From Trileptium ribeirensis (taxonomy: Eukaryota > Nematoda > Enoplea > Enoplida > Thoracostomopsidae), in the NCBI GenBank assembly GCA_030248225.1, contig JASANE010011650.1, positions 1 through 64,000 of the forward strand: a stretch of 64,000 nucleotides of DNA, read 5' to 3'. Made by a program: the position numbers and the translations under genes. This document shows positions 45,698-56,829 of the stretch, piece after piece. The notes under the pieces are model-generated. The model did not search any database. It was not told the origin of the DNA and worked only from the letters and a program-made list of their open reading frames with translations. Position 1 is the first letter of the stretch. The number at the start of each line of letters is the position of its first letter.

Positions 45698-46974
45698 GAT
45701 TAGATAAAAAGTAAGTATAAATTTTGTGTCCCATGATAATTTGTTGAATGTCATCTGTAAGCATTACAGCGGCAGCCATGTTGTGGTGACCCTCTGTATC
45801 GGCTTCACTTTATCACGTTGCCAATGATGTTCGGCCACTTCACCTCGGATCATTACCCTCAGAACTTCTCACAGAGAGTTGTTTTCTTTTTTAAAATATA
45901 TCGCTTGCACCCCTCAATTTCACTTCAGCCATCCAGACGATGGTATTCTAGTTCGCTGTATTGAAGAATTTTACTATCTGCAGACAGCCGTTCTATCGTT
46001 GAAAATCTAACATGAATGGGGACACTAAGAGCGGTCTTTAGCTCAACTCCATTTTCAAACAGATGTCTTCTGAATTAATCATCGACACCCAATGTGCGAA
46101 ATTTTCGGAGTATAATTACTTGTTTTCCCGTGATCACATTTTAGTTTATATGTTTTAATTGTGGCATAGGGAAAATTATGGCGTACTTAAACCTCCTTTG
46201 CTGTAGATTGGTACATTTTCTGAAGGTTGCCTAAGATTAAAAGGTATGTTCACTTTAAGACGTCTTACGAAAATAGGATATTAAACTGTTGCTCTTGAAA
46301 CTTAACGTTTGTTAATTTATTTCTTGCTTCTCATAGTTACTTGTATTACAATTTTCTCACTTAAAACGTCTTATGATATTTGTTGTACCTTTAACTGTTA
46401 ATGCTACGGGTATAGCTGTAATTGAGGTTTTGAACAGCAAACAACGTGGTTAGTTGAAAGAACAGTGACTTCAAAGAAATTAAAGCGATGCCATACACGC
46501 TTTACATAGACAAGGATTAAAAGTGTCTAAAAACAAATTTTCTATACGTTGCAAGGTCAAGGTTTGGCTTCGTTTTGAGGTTCTGGTTCAGTATCTAAAA
46601 GCAATGCCTGAATCAGTTGGATGCTAGAGGTATTCCACGTGAGACGTCTATGAAAATTTCAAACAGGTCGATTTGTGCCCTATAAAATTTCAAATTTGAC
46701 AATATTAGTTTGAATAATAGTGGGATTATTACATACTTTATGCACATTTAGTTTAGTTAATTCTATAATCATATAAATTTGCGCTGTTTTCATAAATGCC
46801 AATATAAACGAATATGTTTTATATATCTAAGTTTTTGATGGTAAACATAACCAACGCCGGCCAAGGTAATCCTTCAAAGCATAAGTGAAATATACACGCT
46901 ATGCCATGATAAGTACGTGAGGTCTGTCGGCTTTACGGCAGGGCTGGAGCAAGTCAGGGTGGGGTAAAGTTTCC
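45698..46974. other. Non-coding stretch
   Basis: No gene recognised. ATACACGCTATGCCATGATA near 46892 may be a tiny CTAAG-family scrap. Confidence 0.4.
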
Positions 46975-47150
46975 TAATTTTTAGAAATTTTTAATTTCTC
47001 CAATTCACTCAAATCCTATGTAATTTCAGATTTTTTTGCAAAATTTGCCCTATTTCTGCTAAAGTTTTCGCCGATTTTTGCTAATTTATACCAATTTTGT
47101 ACCAAATTTTTGCCAAATTTTGCCCAATTTCCCAAAATTTTAGGCCACCA
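46975..47150. repeat. Dispersed AAATTTTGCC-word patch
   Basis: The stretch repeats short words such as CCAAATTTTTGCCAAATTTT and GCAAAATTTGCCC. Similar patches occur at 3165-3260 and, in the opposite orientation, at 60890-61050. The structure is a simple-word repeat, probably tied to an old element. Confidence 0.5.
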
Positions 47151-48828
47151 TAGGCGCGCGATGGAGAGGTATTCACTGAGCCTGCATGAAGCTGAATGTG
47201 GCTTGGGGGGGGGCAGCCGTAAACACAGCGCAACTTTGTGTATGCCGTTCTTAAAATATCAAGCGTAAACTTATGAGCAAGACTACAGTTATACAAAACC
47301 ATTGACTGCTGCTCTATCCAATACATCGCCCTTAATTTAGACCTCAGGGTTGTTTGAACCAGCCGTCTAATGAAAATACCGAATCGTCAGAAACTTGTAC
47401 CCAAGCAGAAAATTCGTTAGGTACTGGCTTGTGTATATTTCTGGAGTAATAAATAATTATCAGGGAAGTTCACACGCCACTTCAAGTCCTAATATCGCGC
47501 TGTTAGAAATCCTGCATCAATCCGATTTTGCTTTCTAATCGCTGATGTGATTGCCTCACTGGAACCGACCAATACTACCTCATTCTCGAAAATATAACCA
47601 GCGACGAAACAGCGAATATGTACATATCGAGAAACATTTAATGTTCATGCGGAACGCCTTTGGAAATTAAATCCTTACTATGTGCTTATGTAAATATATT
47701 AAGCATATTTGTATTTGACATTTTGGATTCAACCCCTGGCCGACCAAATTTGTCTAGGGGGCGTCGATCTCGTGAGGAGCTTTTTTTTTGGTCCTCGCAG
47801 CCGTTAATACTATTGTTAACCCTATATGAGATGGAAATGGAGGATATAAAAAAGTATGTTTTCATCGTTACGTGGTTTACAAAAAAGGAAATTGTCCAGC
47901 CTTCCACATTCCTTGATTGCAGCAGCCACGTTTCACAAAACTGTTACCGACCATATTCATTCGTTTGTTAAAACGGCTTCGTCTTAAATTTAAGTTATAA
48001 TATTGTAAGTTATAATAGGTAGTTATTCAACTCATATGTTTTCTATTTAAGAAATGCAAAAGCAAAATGGATCATAGTTTATGATCGAAAAAAAATACTG
48101 AAACCATATGAGTTGACGGGCTTTCTTATGCCACATGTACCCGTAATTTATTTAATCCTATTATCATTTATTTGGTTATAAACGCTCCAGAACATTTAAC
48201 AAACATTGCTGAACATTTTGTTAAACCACATCTTGTGCATTTTCCACCAAATATTTGGTAATAGGATTAAATTTTTTAAACGAAATTAGCAGTGACGAAG
48301 GTTAGCAATAAAGATCAATAGATCGTGACAAAATCATTGCTCGAGATCAGTGGTTGCTGGCGTATGCTTTGTCTGGCTGAACAGAGAATATCAAACTAAT
48401 TAGTAATGTCATGTTTCAATGTCGTATGCTAGGTCTTGGCGCAGCCCAGCGTGCGACTATTTAAATATTAGAGTGCCGTTCACAACAGAAATTACAGGTA
48501 ACAATTTCCGGTGGTAAAAACGAACCCGCTGAAGCAGTTAAATAAAACATCTCTGTGCATGTATAATTTGTATTGTAATTGTAAATTATTTGAGCAATCA
48601 CTGATCTCTCACATAGGAAATCTCTCAAATTCAGAAACAAATGAAATGACAACTAAGTAAAAATTGAGCAATTTCATGTGGTATGGGTCTGTGGCATAAG
48701 AAAGCTCGCCCGTGGCTTTTGTCTGCTGAGCTATCGGGTGCGACTCCTACGGCGATGGAGTGTTCCAGTGCTATTTTAGTGCTGAGTTCGTGGTTAATCC
48801 ACCGTGGACCATAGCAGACATTCAATGT
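47151..48828. other. Non-coding stretch
   Basis: A G-run lies near 47203. Open frames overlap on both strands at 47660-47971 (103 and 73 codons) without a recognised domain. Confidence 0.4.
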
Positions 48829-49060
48829 CTAAATCTAGTTAGTATATAAATAAGTATTTCGGTTAACTTTTATTTCAGGGAATGACGTCGTCAACAAAAA
48901 GCTTTCCACAAATTTATGCTGCATATGCACCACTAGCAACAATATACTAAATCTAGTTAGTATATAAATAAGTATTTCGGTTAACTTTTATTTCAGGGAA
49001 TGACGTCGTCAACAAAAAGCTTTCCACAAATTTATGCTGCATATGCACCACTAGCAACAA
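48829..49060. repeat. Tandem 118-bp duplication with splice-acceptor-like motif
   Basis: CTAAATCTAGTTAGTATATA begins at 48829 and again at 48947; the copies are essentially identical for about 114 bp. Each contains CTTTTATTTCAGGGAATGAC, a plausible splice acceptor followed by an ATG frame (MTSSTKSFPQIYAAYAPLAT). This frame stops soon after in copy 1 and runs 30 codons in copy 2. Identity indicates a recent event. Confidence 0.9.
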
Positions 49061-49119
49061 GCAGGCACAATTTGCGCAAGTTTTTGCACTAAGGTCAAGC
49101 TTTAAAACTCGGACAGCGG

Positions 49120-49345
49120 TCAAGTCACCCTCAGGGGAGGGGGTGCTGCGCACCCCCAAGGGGGGTAAAACCAGCCGGGCCTTTCGGCCCGGGGGGGGGT
49201 TGCTGCGCAACCCCGGGGAGGGGGGGTGCGGCGCACCCCCAGGGGGGGGGGGAACCCCCCTGGCCTTTCGGCCTCGGGGGGGGGTCCGGACCTCAGGGGG
49301 GGGGGGGGGAACCCCCCTACCCCCCCTGCCGGCATGTATGACAAT
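49120..49345. repeat. GC-rich hairpin block, copy 2 (expanded)
   Basis: It is a chain of inverted words: GGTGCTGCGCACCCCC, GGGCCTTTCGGCCCGGG, GGTTGCTGCGCAACC, GGTGCGGCGCACC, TGGCCTTTCGGCCTCGG and GGTCCGGACC, separated by long G or C runs, ending CCTGCCGGCATGTATG as in copy 1. Frames across it on both strands (proline- or glycine-rich) are translations of the repeat. Confidence 0.85.
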
Positions 49346-51293
49346 TATGAATATACATAGAACTGTAGGGGAAGGACCAACTGAAGTAAAAATTGGATTA
49401 AACAAATACATGAACAAAAAGACAAAACTTTTTAAGACCTAATAGCCATGTAATAAAAACCTCAGTTGTGTACAGCAAAGACATGTTTCAAAAACCTATG
49501 ATAATGGAAAGGCCATATCTCGACCGTCAGTAACACATTTGCCTTGAATATAGTGAAACGTGGTTAATGGCACACACAGAGAATTAGATATTTTATGCAA
49601 ATACTACTATAAGTTATCATTCTTTTCTGTACTTCATTACTTTTATTAAAAACAATCAGTACTAATTTTTCCGAATGTGATACGCAATATCCCATGAAAA
49701 TTATATTACACAATTAGGACAAAGTCTTTTTTTTGCAAAATCAATATTAAATATATTACAAATGTGTACCAAACCGCAAGGAACATCTACTCGACGTGCC
49801 GTGACGAGTGAACAAATTATTTAGTTTAAAATTATGACGCACGATTTATTAACAGGAGGCACTGATTTTGCTATGTTTCTCGCTAAAGTAGCATTCAGCA
49901 ACATAATGTAATCTGTATAATTACTCTCAATAATGGCTACTTAAGGCGACCGGACTATCGAAATGAATTATTTCAAAACGTTCCAGACAGCCGAAAGTAT
50001 GGTCAAACTTGTTGTGGCAGCTGGGGCCGTTGTCTTTTAAATAGTAAAATTGTATCAAATCAAAACTTGTTAAAAGTTGTAAAAATAGATATTTTGTTTC
50101 GTATATAGTCAGTTTAGCTCATGGCAAGCTTTATATTCAACAATTGTTCATAATAAAATGCTGTTTAAAGAAAAAACTTTCAAAATGTTAATTATTGTCG
50201 CGTTTATGGTTATCAATCGGGCTCAATTTCTCCAGGTCCACGGATTCCAGCGGTCGGGTTTCGTAAAATACATTATTTTAAGCAACGGCAGAGCAATGTG
50301 CACTCCAGTGGCCTTAATGCACAGATTGACAAACGTGAAAACAATGTCACTGCCTGTTGTATGTAACAGAAAATAGCAAAAATTTATCGAATCAAAACGA
50401 GTATTATTACAAGATTTTCTTATACACTAGCTATATCATTTGAATTAAATACTCCTAATCTAACAACGCTGGCAGTGGGGTGAGGCAGAATCTATATGGA
50501 GTTGTACCAAATTTTTAGTTTTTCAAAATTTTCAAAATTTTTAACGAGTCCATTTTCTGTTTAGCAAAATTTTGGCTAGTTTAATTAGATACTCTAGCCT
50601 TGTGGCAAACCTTCTTGACGAGCTGTGTGGAATGGTATAACCTTTGTAGTTATATTTATAAAAGTGACGAATTTCTGGCTGATGAGGGTATTCTAAAAGG
50701 AAATATCAAAAACGTTCCCTTGGTTTAAGATACAGTCAGTTCTTGATTCGATTGACTTTCGACTGAAATGCGTGCGCGTAACGAGTGTGAGTGTCCCTAC
50801 TTTTGTCCAGGACTGTATATACTTAAACGATATATATTGAAGAACAGTCTCTTACTGTCCTAATCGATAGCGTTCCTATCAGCGAACTGTTTCTGCCATA
50901 ATTGCAACTAATTTATAATAAATGATCTTAACATTTTGATTGCACAGAATATTTCAAGTCATTGTTTGGCTATCCCTCTGGATGGAATGCCAGTATGGGA
51001 GCAACTTATAATTGCTAATATTGTTTATATATCAATAGATCAAAGCAGCCATTAAAAATTATCAGTCTACCTATATTTTACTTATTTTAGTAAATATGTA
51101 TTCGTATATACTATTTGTAACGTTTTAACATTTTAGACTGTTATATATTAAATGTGGCCATTATAGTTTTTCCAACCATAAAACCTTTGTAAAACATACA
51201 GGTCAGGCAACAACTCTAACATTATACAAATGATACAGTTTTTTGTACCACATTTCGTGTTATGTTTGAGCGAATCTAATCGTCATTCAAAAT
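49346..51293. other. Non-coding stretch downstream of the GPCR
   Basis: It contains one small plus-strand frame listed separately (50158-50376). Otherwise it is AT-rich. The 3' untranslated region of the minus-strand GPCR presumably occupies part of 51000-51293, but I could not fix a polyadenylation site. Confidence 0.4.
50158..50376 (+). CDS. Possible small secreted peptide frame (weak)
   Basis: The 72-codon frame has two early methionines. From the second, MLIIVAFMVINRAQFLQVHG resembles a signal peptide, followed by a basic-rich tail with two cysteines. It lies about 0.9 kb beyond the GPCR end, on the opposite strand. No family is recognised, and frames of this length arise by chance here; expression evidence would decide. 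Confidence 0.15.
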   Translation: MLFKEKTFKMLIIVAFMVINRAQFLQVHGFQRSGFVKYIILSNGRAMCTPVALMHRLTNVKTMSLPVVCNRK

Positions 51294-52667
51294 TTAAATA
51301 ATCCGATCAGCCGAATAGCTATTCACACCGTTGAAGCGATGTCGGTTCCTGGCCCCTGTTTCGCTAAGATACCGGTTTGACCCTAAACCATTAATTCTTT
51401 TCGAAGTATTGTAGTGCCTGGTGTAATAGCGTCTTCGGCATAAACAAACATCGGTCAGCGCACGTCGAACACGGATTGAGGCGGCAAAGAATAATACAGG
51501 TGCTAACGCAGAATTAATAATCATCCATAGTGGCCTTATTTGGCTAAGAATGTGTGCGACGTTTGTGAGGCTAGGATTTGAATAGTTTTCCGACGCTGAG
51601 ACTTGATCCAACACCAAAACTGCACAACCAATTGCATTCGTAAAACAGTAAGCGCCACTCAACCACGCAGCAAGTGTCATAACGTCACGATGAACACGAT
51701 ACTTCGATGGTTCCATGTGATAGGTACTTCCGTGACAATCAGGATTAAAGTCCGTTGATAACGAGCGTAGACTAGACCGTGTAACGCTACGATAGTGCCG
51801 TTTGACCATTAGACGTCCGATTCCGATAGTTAGGAAAATTGTCAGCCAGAATACGACCAAAAGGCTACATGGAACTGCATGATAGATAAACGGTTGTAAC
51901 GTTTCAATATGAAACGACAGGAATTCCTCGAGTTTATAATTATCGTTATAATTATAGCGGTGCGTCATTAACGAATTCTCGCTTGTGCTGCTATCGTCGA
52001 ACATGGTTGAACCACCAGGTTTCGGATAGATCCATATAAGCAAAAACGGTCCCGCTAGCACTAAACCAAACAGATATGCAAATGAGATAGCTATTAATGC
52101 CGAAAGTATGCCGGGAATCTTGGTTACGATGCGTTGTTGACGTATCCATGCTGCGACACTGAATATCCGTTCGATACAAAGGCATACGAGTAGAAATGAC
52201 GCAGCAGTTGAGACAATTATCTGAGCAATGTATGTGCCACAAAATGCTAGCTTGAGCTCAGTGGAAAGGGTGACGCTTGGAAGAACGTATGTTCCATTAT
52301 TTCCACTGGGAGAGAATACGTCAAGAATTAGGTGACTCTCACCTTTCGCCCATCCGAAGACTGCGGTGGAATCAGCTTTTGGCACATTTGACCCACTCGT
52401 CCGACTGAGGTTATCATCGCTCGAACTTGCTGCTGTAAGAATAGCTAATTTCAACCATTCGACTGCCGGAATTGATATGCAAATAAGGCAGTGGCTAACA
52501 AGAAGTCCACCAAGCAGTACCGCTACGCCAGCTGAAGACGAACTGCAAACTAGCAACGGGTGACAGATTGTGCTCGCTAAGGCAGCAAAGTTACACATGA
52601 GCCCAAATGATCCAAGCGCAACCTGAGCCAGGACAAGTCCCAAGCGAACGGTGGGCGATATTGTCAT
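51294..52667 (-). CDS. Rhodopsin-like (class A) G-protein-coupled receptor, intronless coding region
   Basis: This 457-residue protein has seven hydrophobic segments: about 9-36, 46-72, 138-164, 184-213, 259-288, 326-354 and 372-398. Family marks are GLMCN at residues 22-26 (TM1 asparagine), C143 at the top of TM3, IERIF at 165-169 in place of DRY, P266 in TM5, W335 in TM6, and NSALAP at 385-390 in TM7. Odd points are only about 8 residues before TM1; a ~60-residue first extracellular loop with sites N86 (NLS) and N124 (NGT); no cysteine in extracellular loop 2, so the usual disulfide is missing; no TM6 proline after W335; and no NPxxY tyrosine. C408 and C410 follow TM7 and may be palmitoylated. 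The start is supported by an in-frame TAA six codons upstream. A CTATTTCAG acceptor-like site near 52771 suggests a 5' UTR intron. It should act at the plasma membrane; the ligand is unknown. Confidence 0.9.
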   Translation of the reverse strand: MTISPTVRLGLVLAQVALGSFGLMCNFAALASTICHPLLVCSSSSAGVAVLLGGLLVSHCLICISIPAVEWLKLAILTAASSSDDNLSRTSGSNVPKADSTAVFGWAKGESHLILDVFSPSGNNGTYVLPSVTLSTELKLAFCGTYIAQIIVSTAASFLLVCLCIERIFSVAAWIRQQRIVTKIPGILSALIAISFAYLFGLVLAGPFLLIWIYPKPGGSTMFDDSSTSENSLMTHRYNYNDNYKLEEFLSFHIETLQPFIYHAVPCSLLVVFWLTIFLTIGIGRLMVKRHYRSVTRSSLRSLSTDFNPDCHGSTYHMEPSKYRVHRDVMTLAAWLSGAYCFTNAIGCAVLVLDQVSASENYSNPSLTNVAHILSQIRPLWMIINSALAPVLFFAASIRVRRALTDVCLCRRRYYTRHYNTSKRINGLGSNRYLSETGARNRHRFNGVNSYSADRII

Positions 52668-53117
52668 TCTAATATCATCGAAAGGTTAGACAGCTAACAT
52701 CCCGATTTTATCGGATATCTTGATAGTTGTGTCATTTTTAAATACAATAAATGAGTTAAATTGTTTATACCTGAAATAGAAAGTCGTACAGATATATAAA
52801 TTTTGCAAATATTATTGAATTCGAGTGAAATGAGAGAGCGAAGTGAGCTTCACTAGTATAAACTAGATCATTGGCTAAGCCGTGCATACAAGATTGTTGC
52901 ATGTTTTTTGGCATAAATTAAGAAGCAAAGTTTTCAATTTAACACAAAATTGGGTTACATGTAACCTTCATAATAGTATCTTTCACCCTTTATTTGCAAC
53001 ATGCTGGCATATTATCCATTGAGTTCAGAAACTGCACGAATTAAACCTATTTCTTTGCCAAATTAATGACTGTTGTTACCAAACTTAGGATAAGTGATTT
53101 TACCCTTTTCTGTACCT
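52668..53117. other. GPCR upstream region with a short element remnant
   Basis: On the minus strand the 100 bp before the start include a CTATTTCAG splice-acceptor-like motif (near 52771). At 52814-52860, TTGAATTCGAGTGAAATGAG followed by AGAGCGAAGTGAGC resembles the termini of the element at 5331-6390. No promoter could be placed. Confidence 0.4.
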
Positions 53118-53892
53118 CTTTGTTTGGTCAAAATCTTCGATTTAACGCTCTTGCAATGCATTTTTGTTTGCTAAAAAGTTTCAATTTATATTCTTTCAGT
53201 ACACTTTTTTGCTTAAAATCTTCAGTTCAACACTATTTCAGTACATTTTTATTTACTCAAAATCTTCAATTTAACACTCTTTCAGTACATTTTGGTTTAT
53301 TCAAAATCTTCAATTTAACACTCTTTCAGTGCTTTTTGGTTTACTCAAAATCTTGAATTTAACACTAATTCAGTACATTTTTGTTTACCAAAATCTATTT
53401 TAAAGCTCTTTCAGTACATTATTTGTTTGCACAATCTTGAATTTAGCATTTCTTCAAAACATTTTTGTTTGCCCAAAATCTTCAATTTAAAACTCTTGCA
53501 GTACATTTTTCGTTTGCTCAAAATCTTCAATTTAACACTCTTTCAGTACATTTTTGTTTACTCAAAATCTTTAATTTAACAGTCTTTCAGTACATTTTTG
53601 TTTACTCAGAATCTTCAATTTAGCACTGTTCCAGTACTTTTTTGTTTGCTAAAAATCTTCAATTTAACATTTCTTCAAAACATTTTTGTTTGCTCAAAAT
53701 CTTCAATTTAAAACTCTTGCATTACATTTTTTGTTTGCTCAAAATCTAAATTTAATACTCATTCAGTACAGTTTTGTTTACTCAAAATCTTCAATTTAAC
53801 ACTCTTTCAATACATTTCTGTTTGCTCAAAATCTTCAATTTCACACTCTTTCAATACATTTCTGTTTGCTCAAAGTTTTCAATTTAACACTT
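53118..53892. repeat. 44-bp minisatellite, about 17 units
   Basis: The consensus begins CTCAAAATCTTCAATTTAAC and continues ACTCTTTCAGTACATTTTTGTTTA. Units differ by point changes and small indels. Because 44 is not a multiple of three, any open frame drifts, and the 96-codon frame at 53066-53356 is not a gene. It lies upstream of the GPCR start. Confidence 0.95.
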
Positions 53893-56268
53893 AATAAACC
53901 TCACTAAGAGTGTACAACGGAAGAGAATGATGTATATTTCTTTTTAATTTAGCATTAACAATCCTCTTTGTAAAACGCAACTAAAATATATCTGTTTAAA
54001 TTTATTTTGCAAAAAAGTCTAACGTTCAACTATAGTACGAAAATGGTCAATGAATCCCAATTGTATAGTTTGGATTTCGTATATAATAGAGCATTATTAC
54101 GAACGGTTCCAATTTAGATCTGCGCGTAGTATTTTGGATTCAGACGCTGAATCTCAGGTGAATATATATTCAGGCTCCGCATTGTGACACGCAATGCGCG
54201 ATTCAATTATTTAGGCTGGTTAGAAAATCTTCTTGCAGGAAAAACTTATGCTTGTTATTCGTATTTCTAGATATGTACGAATAAAGCCAATGAAATCAAT
54301 AAATCATTTGATAGACATAATCTATAGAGCAAATTAGAAATAGCATAATGAAATAAAACGAAGAAAATAAATATGAATAAAAATTACAATTTATATAAAT
54401 AAATAAATAAAAAATAAATAAATAATTAAATAAACAATAGTTGAGATCTTGTCGGTTGCAGCACGTCCTATTAAAAATTTTACTGAGATATATTTAGCGT
54501 TATGTTATATCTAAATCCACCGATCAAGTTATATGATAGTAGACCATACTGGTATTTGTTTGATTTCTAAACAGGACATTTAAACAATCTTAAAGCTTGG
54601 TGTAATAATGAGCGCATTAAGAAAAACTTTGAAGTTTTCAAGTAGTTAAAATTAAATGTGAGCCCGTGTTTGATGGCACAGCGGCTTTGTTCCTATACCC
54701 ATTATTTCCGCTATGACAAATCATCGTTGCACAGTTGTTGAGCCGACCCCGCAAACCTGAAGCAGACTCACCTAGCCTTAGATAAATGTTCATTGAAAAT
54801 TTCCCAAGTATTGCTAGTTCTTCAAATTTTCCTTCGATGCGTAGGCACTGCATTGAAGGATGAGGTTTATAACAAAGGCAATGGTAACAAGTTTGCTTTT
54901 CGCGGAAGGCACAACTTATAAGCAATTAATATATATACGTCGGCTGTTTTAAGCTATAAGTTTATAATTGTGAAAAATAAATTTGAGTTTGAATTTTTCC
55001 TCAGAGCCGTTTCAAAATCGATGAATGAAAAAAGTGAAACTATTACTGCCAATTTCAAATTTATAATGTGGCCTGTTAGGTATTGTTGACTTTATAAAAC
55101 ACTTAAAATACATAAAATTTACACTTAGTAAATATACGGTAACTGTATGGTATTTTAGGTAAGATGCATATAGATGGTTTCTCGTCCATGACAATTTTTC
55201 CTAACAAATAACGAAAAACGATGGGTTAACTTGATCGAATCTATTCGATGAACTCTAAATGTCGGCTGTATCAGATGGCTCACACCATTCTCACGAAAGA
55301 CCACTGCTCGACAGACCGCGTTGGAAACCGGAAACGTCTAAAATATTGTTGACAATTTTTCAATCTCTGTTACCAGAACTAGGAAAAGCACACATTTTGA
55401 TTTCATTGTAAAAGATTTACTGGTTAGTAATTCAAGTCAGAATTTTCAGTGCCATGGTTATTCCTTTGAAACTATTGATATATTAAGTATCGGTGCTTAT
55501 AGAGCGAACGATAAACCGACGTGATTCAAGTAATTTGCCGAAAAGCAAAATATTTAGTCGCATTTAATACCGAAATCAGTTTTGCAAAATATAATCAATC
55601 ATTTCTAGTTCTTCCAGAAATTTCGTCTAAAATTCCGGCAAGAAATCGCTATTGCTAAAATTTATTTGAGATTAGTGTGAAATTAAATCAATGTATATAA
55701 CTCTATGTTTCAAATAGTTTACAAGGCATATGTGCATAATATAGATATTTTAATTGCTATTTCAAATGTTATAATATATAACACCACTATGCTGTATCAT
55801 GCAAAAAATATAAAAACATCGAAATACGAAATTTTTTTCCAAGCTTTTATAACACGTTTATACCAAACGTCCAGAAATCCTAGATATAAAAATAATTTTT
55901 TGGAATTTTCGAAGCTAAACTGTTTTCGTGCGCGGCTCCATCTGTTGGTATCAGCATCCATGCAGAGGCGCTGTGTTAAGTGAGTTTATCGTGTGGCGTA
56001 CGTTTGAACGTGTGTTGCTATTCGCTCATTCTGACCGAGCAACAGCTGCTAGATTGCTCAGTGGTTTGCGTAAGCGGTTTGCAACAATGCGATCGAGGTT
56101 CAATTTCAGGTACTGGCTTGAGATTTCAAACATTGCTCGATACGCAAAATAGGCGTTGAAGTGCTTAATATTATGTCCCGAACATTTGTTCTAAGCTAAG
56201 CATTAGTGCGTAATTTTGCCACATGTGGAGTTAAAACTAGAAGCATTTGCAGCAAACAATTAAAAATG
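53893..56268. other. Non-coding stretch with a GC-richer patch
   Basis: A TAAA-type simple repeat lies at about 54398-54440. Bases 55928-56130 are more GC-balanced (GCGGCTCCATCTGTTGGTAT, GAGGCGCTGTG) and open for 74 codons, ending near an AATTTCAGGTACTGG; it may be a promoter or first exon. No domain is recognised. Confidence 0.4.
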
Positions 56269-56269
56269 G

Positions 56270-56345
56270 CTAATGTAACGTACACGTCAAAGGAAATTTC
56301 ATTTGAGTGCAACCTATGCCGTTCTTGATACACTAAACATTGAAA
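56270..56345. mobile_element. CTAAG-family scrap cut by a Harbinger-like MITE
   Basis: GTGCAACCTATGCCGTTCTT followed by GATACACTAAAC is the left-hand interior of a CTAAG-family copy; the Harbinger-like copy D begins directly after it. The rest of the MITE is not recognisable beyond the insertion. Confidence 0.5.
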
Positions 56346-56348
56346 TTA

Positions 56349-56829
56349 TGCGGCGTTCACGTTATAATGTCCCCAACGTTTGGAACGTATGTACGCTACA
56401 TAGTGTTAGGCGCACTGTCGCCAACAGAGTATTTTAGACACTCCCATGTTTTAATTAAATTTGTTCCAAGGGAGCTAGCTAGGATGTTGCCACATCTCGA
56501 CAGTCGAGCACACCGTGTCTTCTTGCAGTTTTATTAAGAGTGTGCACTTATTTCTTAAATGTTCATGTGGCTTAGCTACGTATATTGAGAATTTAAAAAA
56601 GTCTACAACCCACAATTGACAAGGTGTCCGTTATGGTTATTTCGCGCCAAATTTGTAGCCAACGGTGTGTACAAGACTGATGAAAAAATTTACTAGCTAG
56701 GGATGTGTCCTCCACCATCGGCAATACATTTACAGTATGGGTGTCACCCTTACGGTCTTTACGGTAGGGTCACGACAACAGGGGGACAAAAGTTCCAGAC
56801 AGCGGGGACATTAAAACGTGAACGCCGCA
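56349..56829 (+). mobile_element. Harbinger-like MITE, copy D (TTA target duplication)
   Basis: A 481-bp element runs from TGCGGCGTTCACGTTATAAT to ATTAAAACGTGAACGCCGCA, flanked by TTA at 56346-56348 and 56830-56832. The interior follows copies B and C (AGTGTTAGGCGCACTGTCGC, TTTCGCGCCAAATTTGTAGC, TGGGTGTCACCCTTACGGTC, AGTTCCAGACAGCGGGGACA) with several short deletions. It is non-coding. Confidence 0.88.

Noticed and set aside
48953..49442. Proline-rich and glycine-rich frames of 74-154 codons
   Set aside because: They read through the GC-rich hairpin block; composition and repetition follow the DNA, not a protein family.
53066..53356. 96-codon frame at the start of the minisatellite
   Set aside because: The frame runs along 44-bp units and drifts; there is no start context or conservation.
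53118..53892. Regular direct repeats that superficially resemble a CRISPR array
   Set aside because: The repeats abut with no unique spacers, the unit varies throughout, and the context is clearly eukaryotic; it is a minisatellite.
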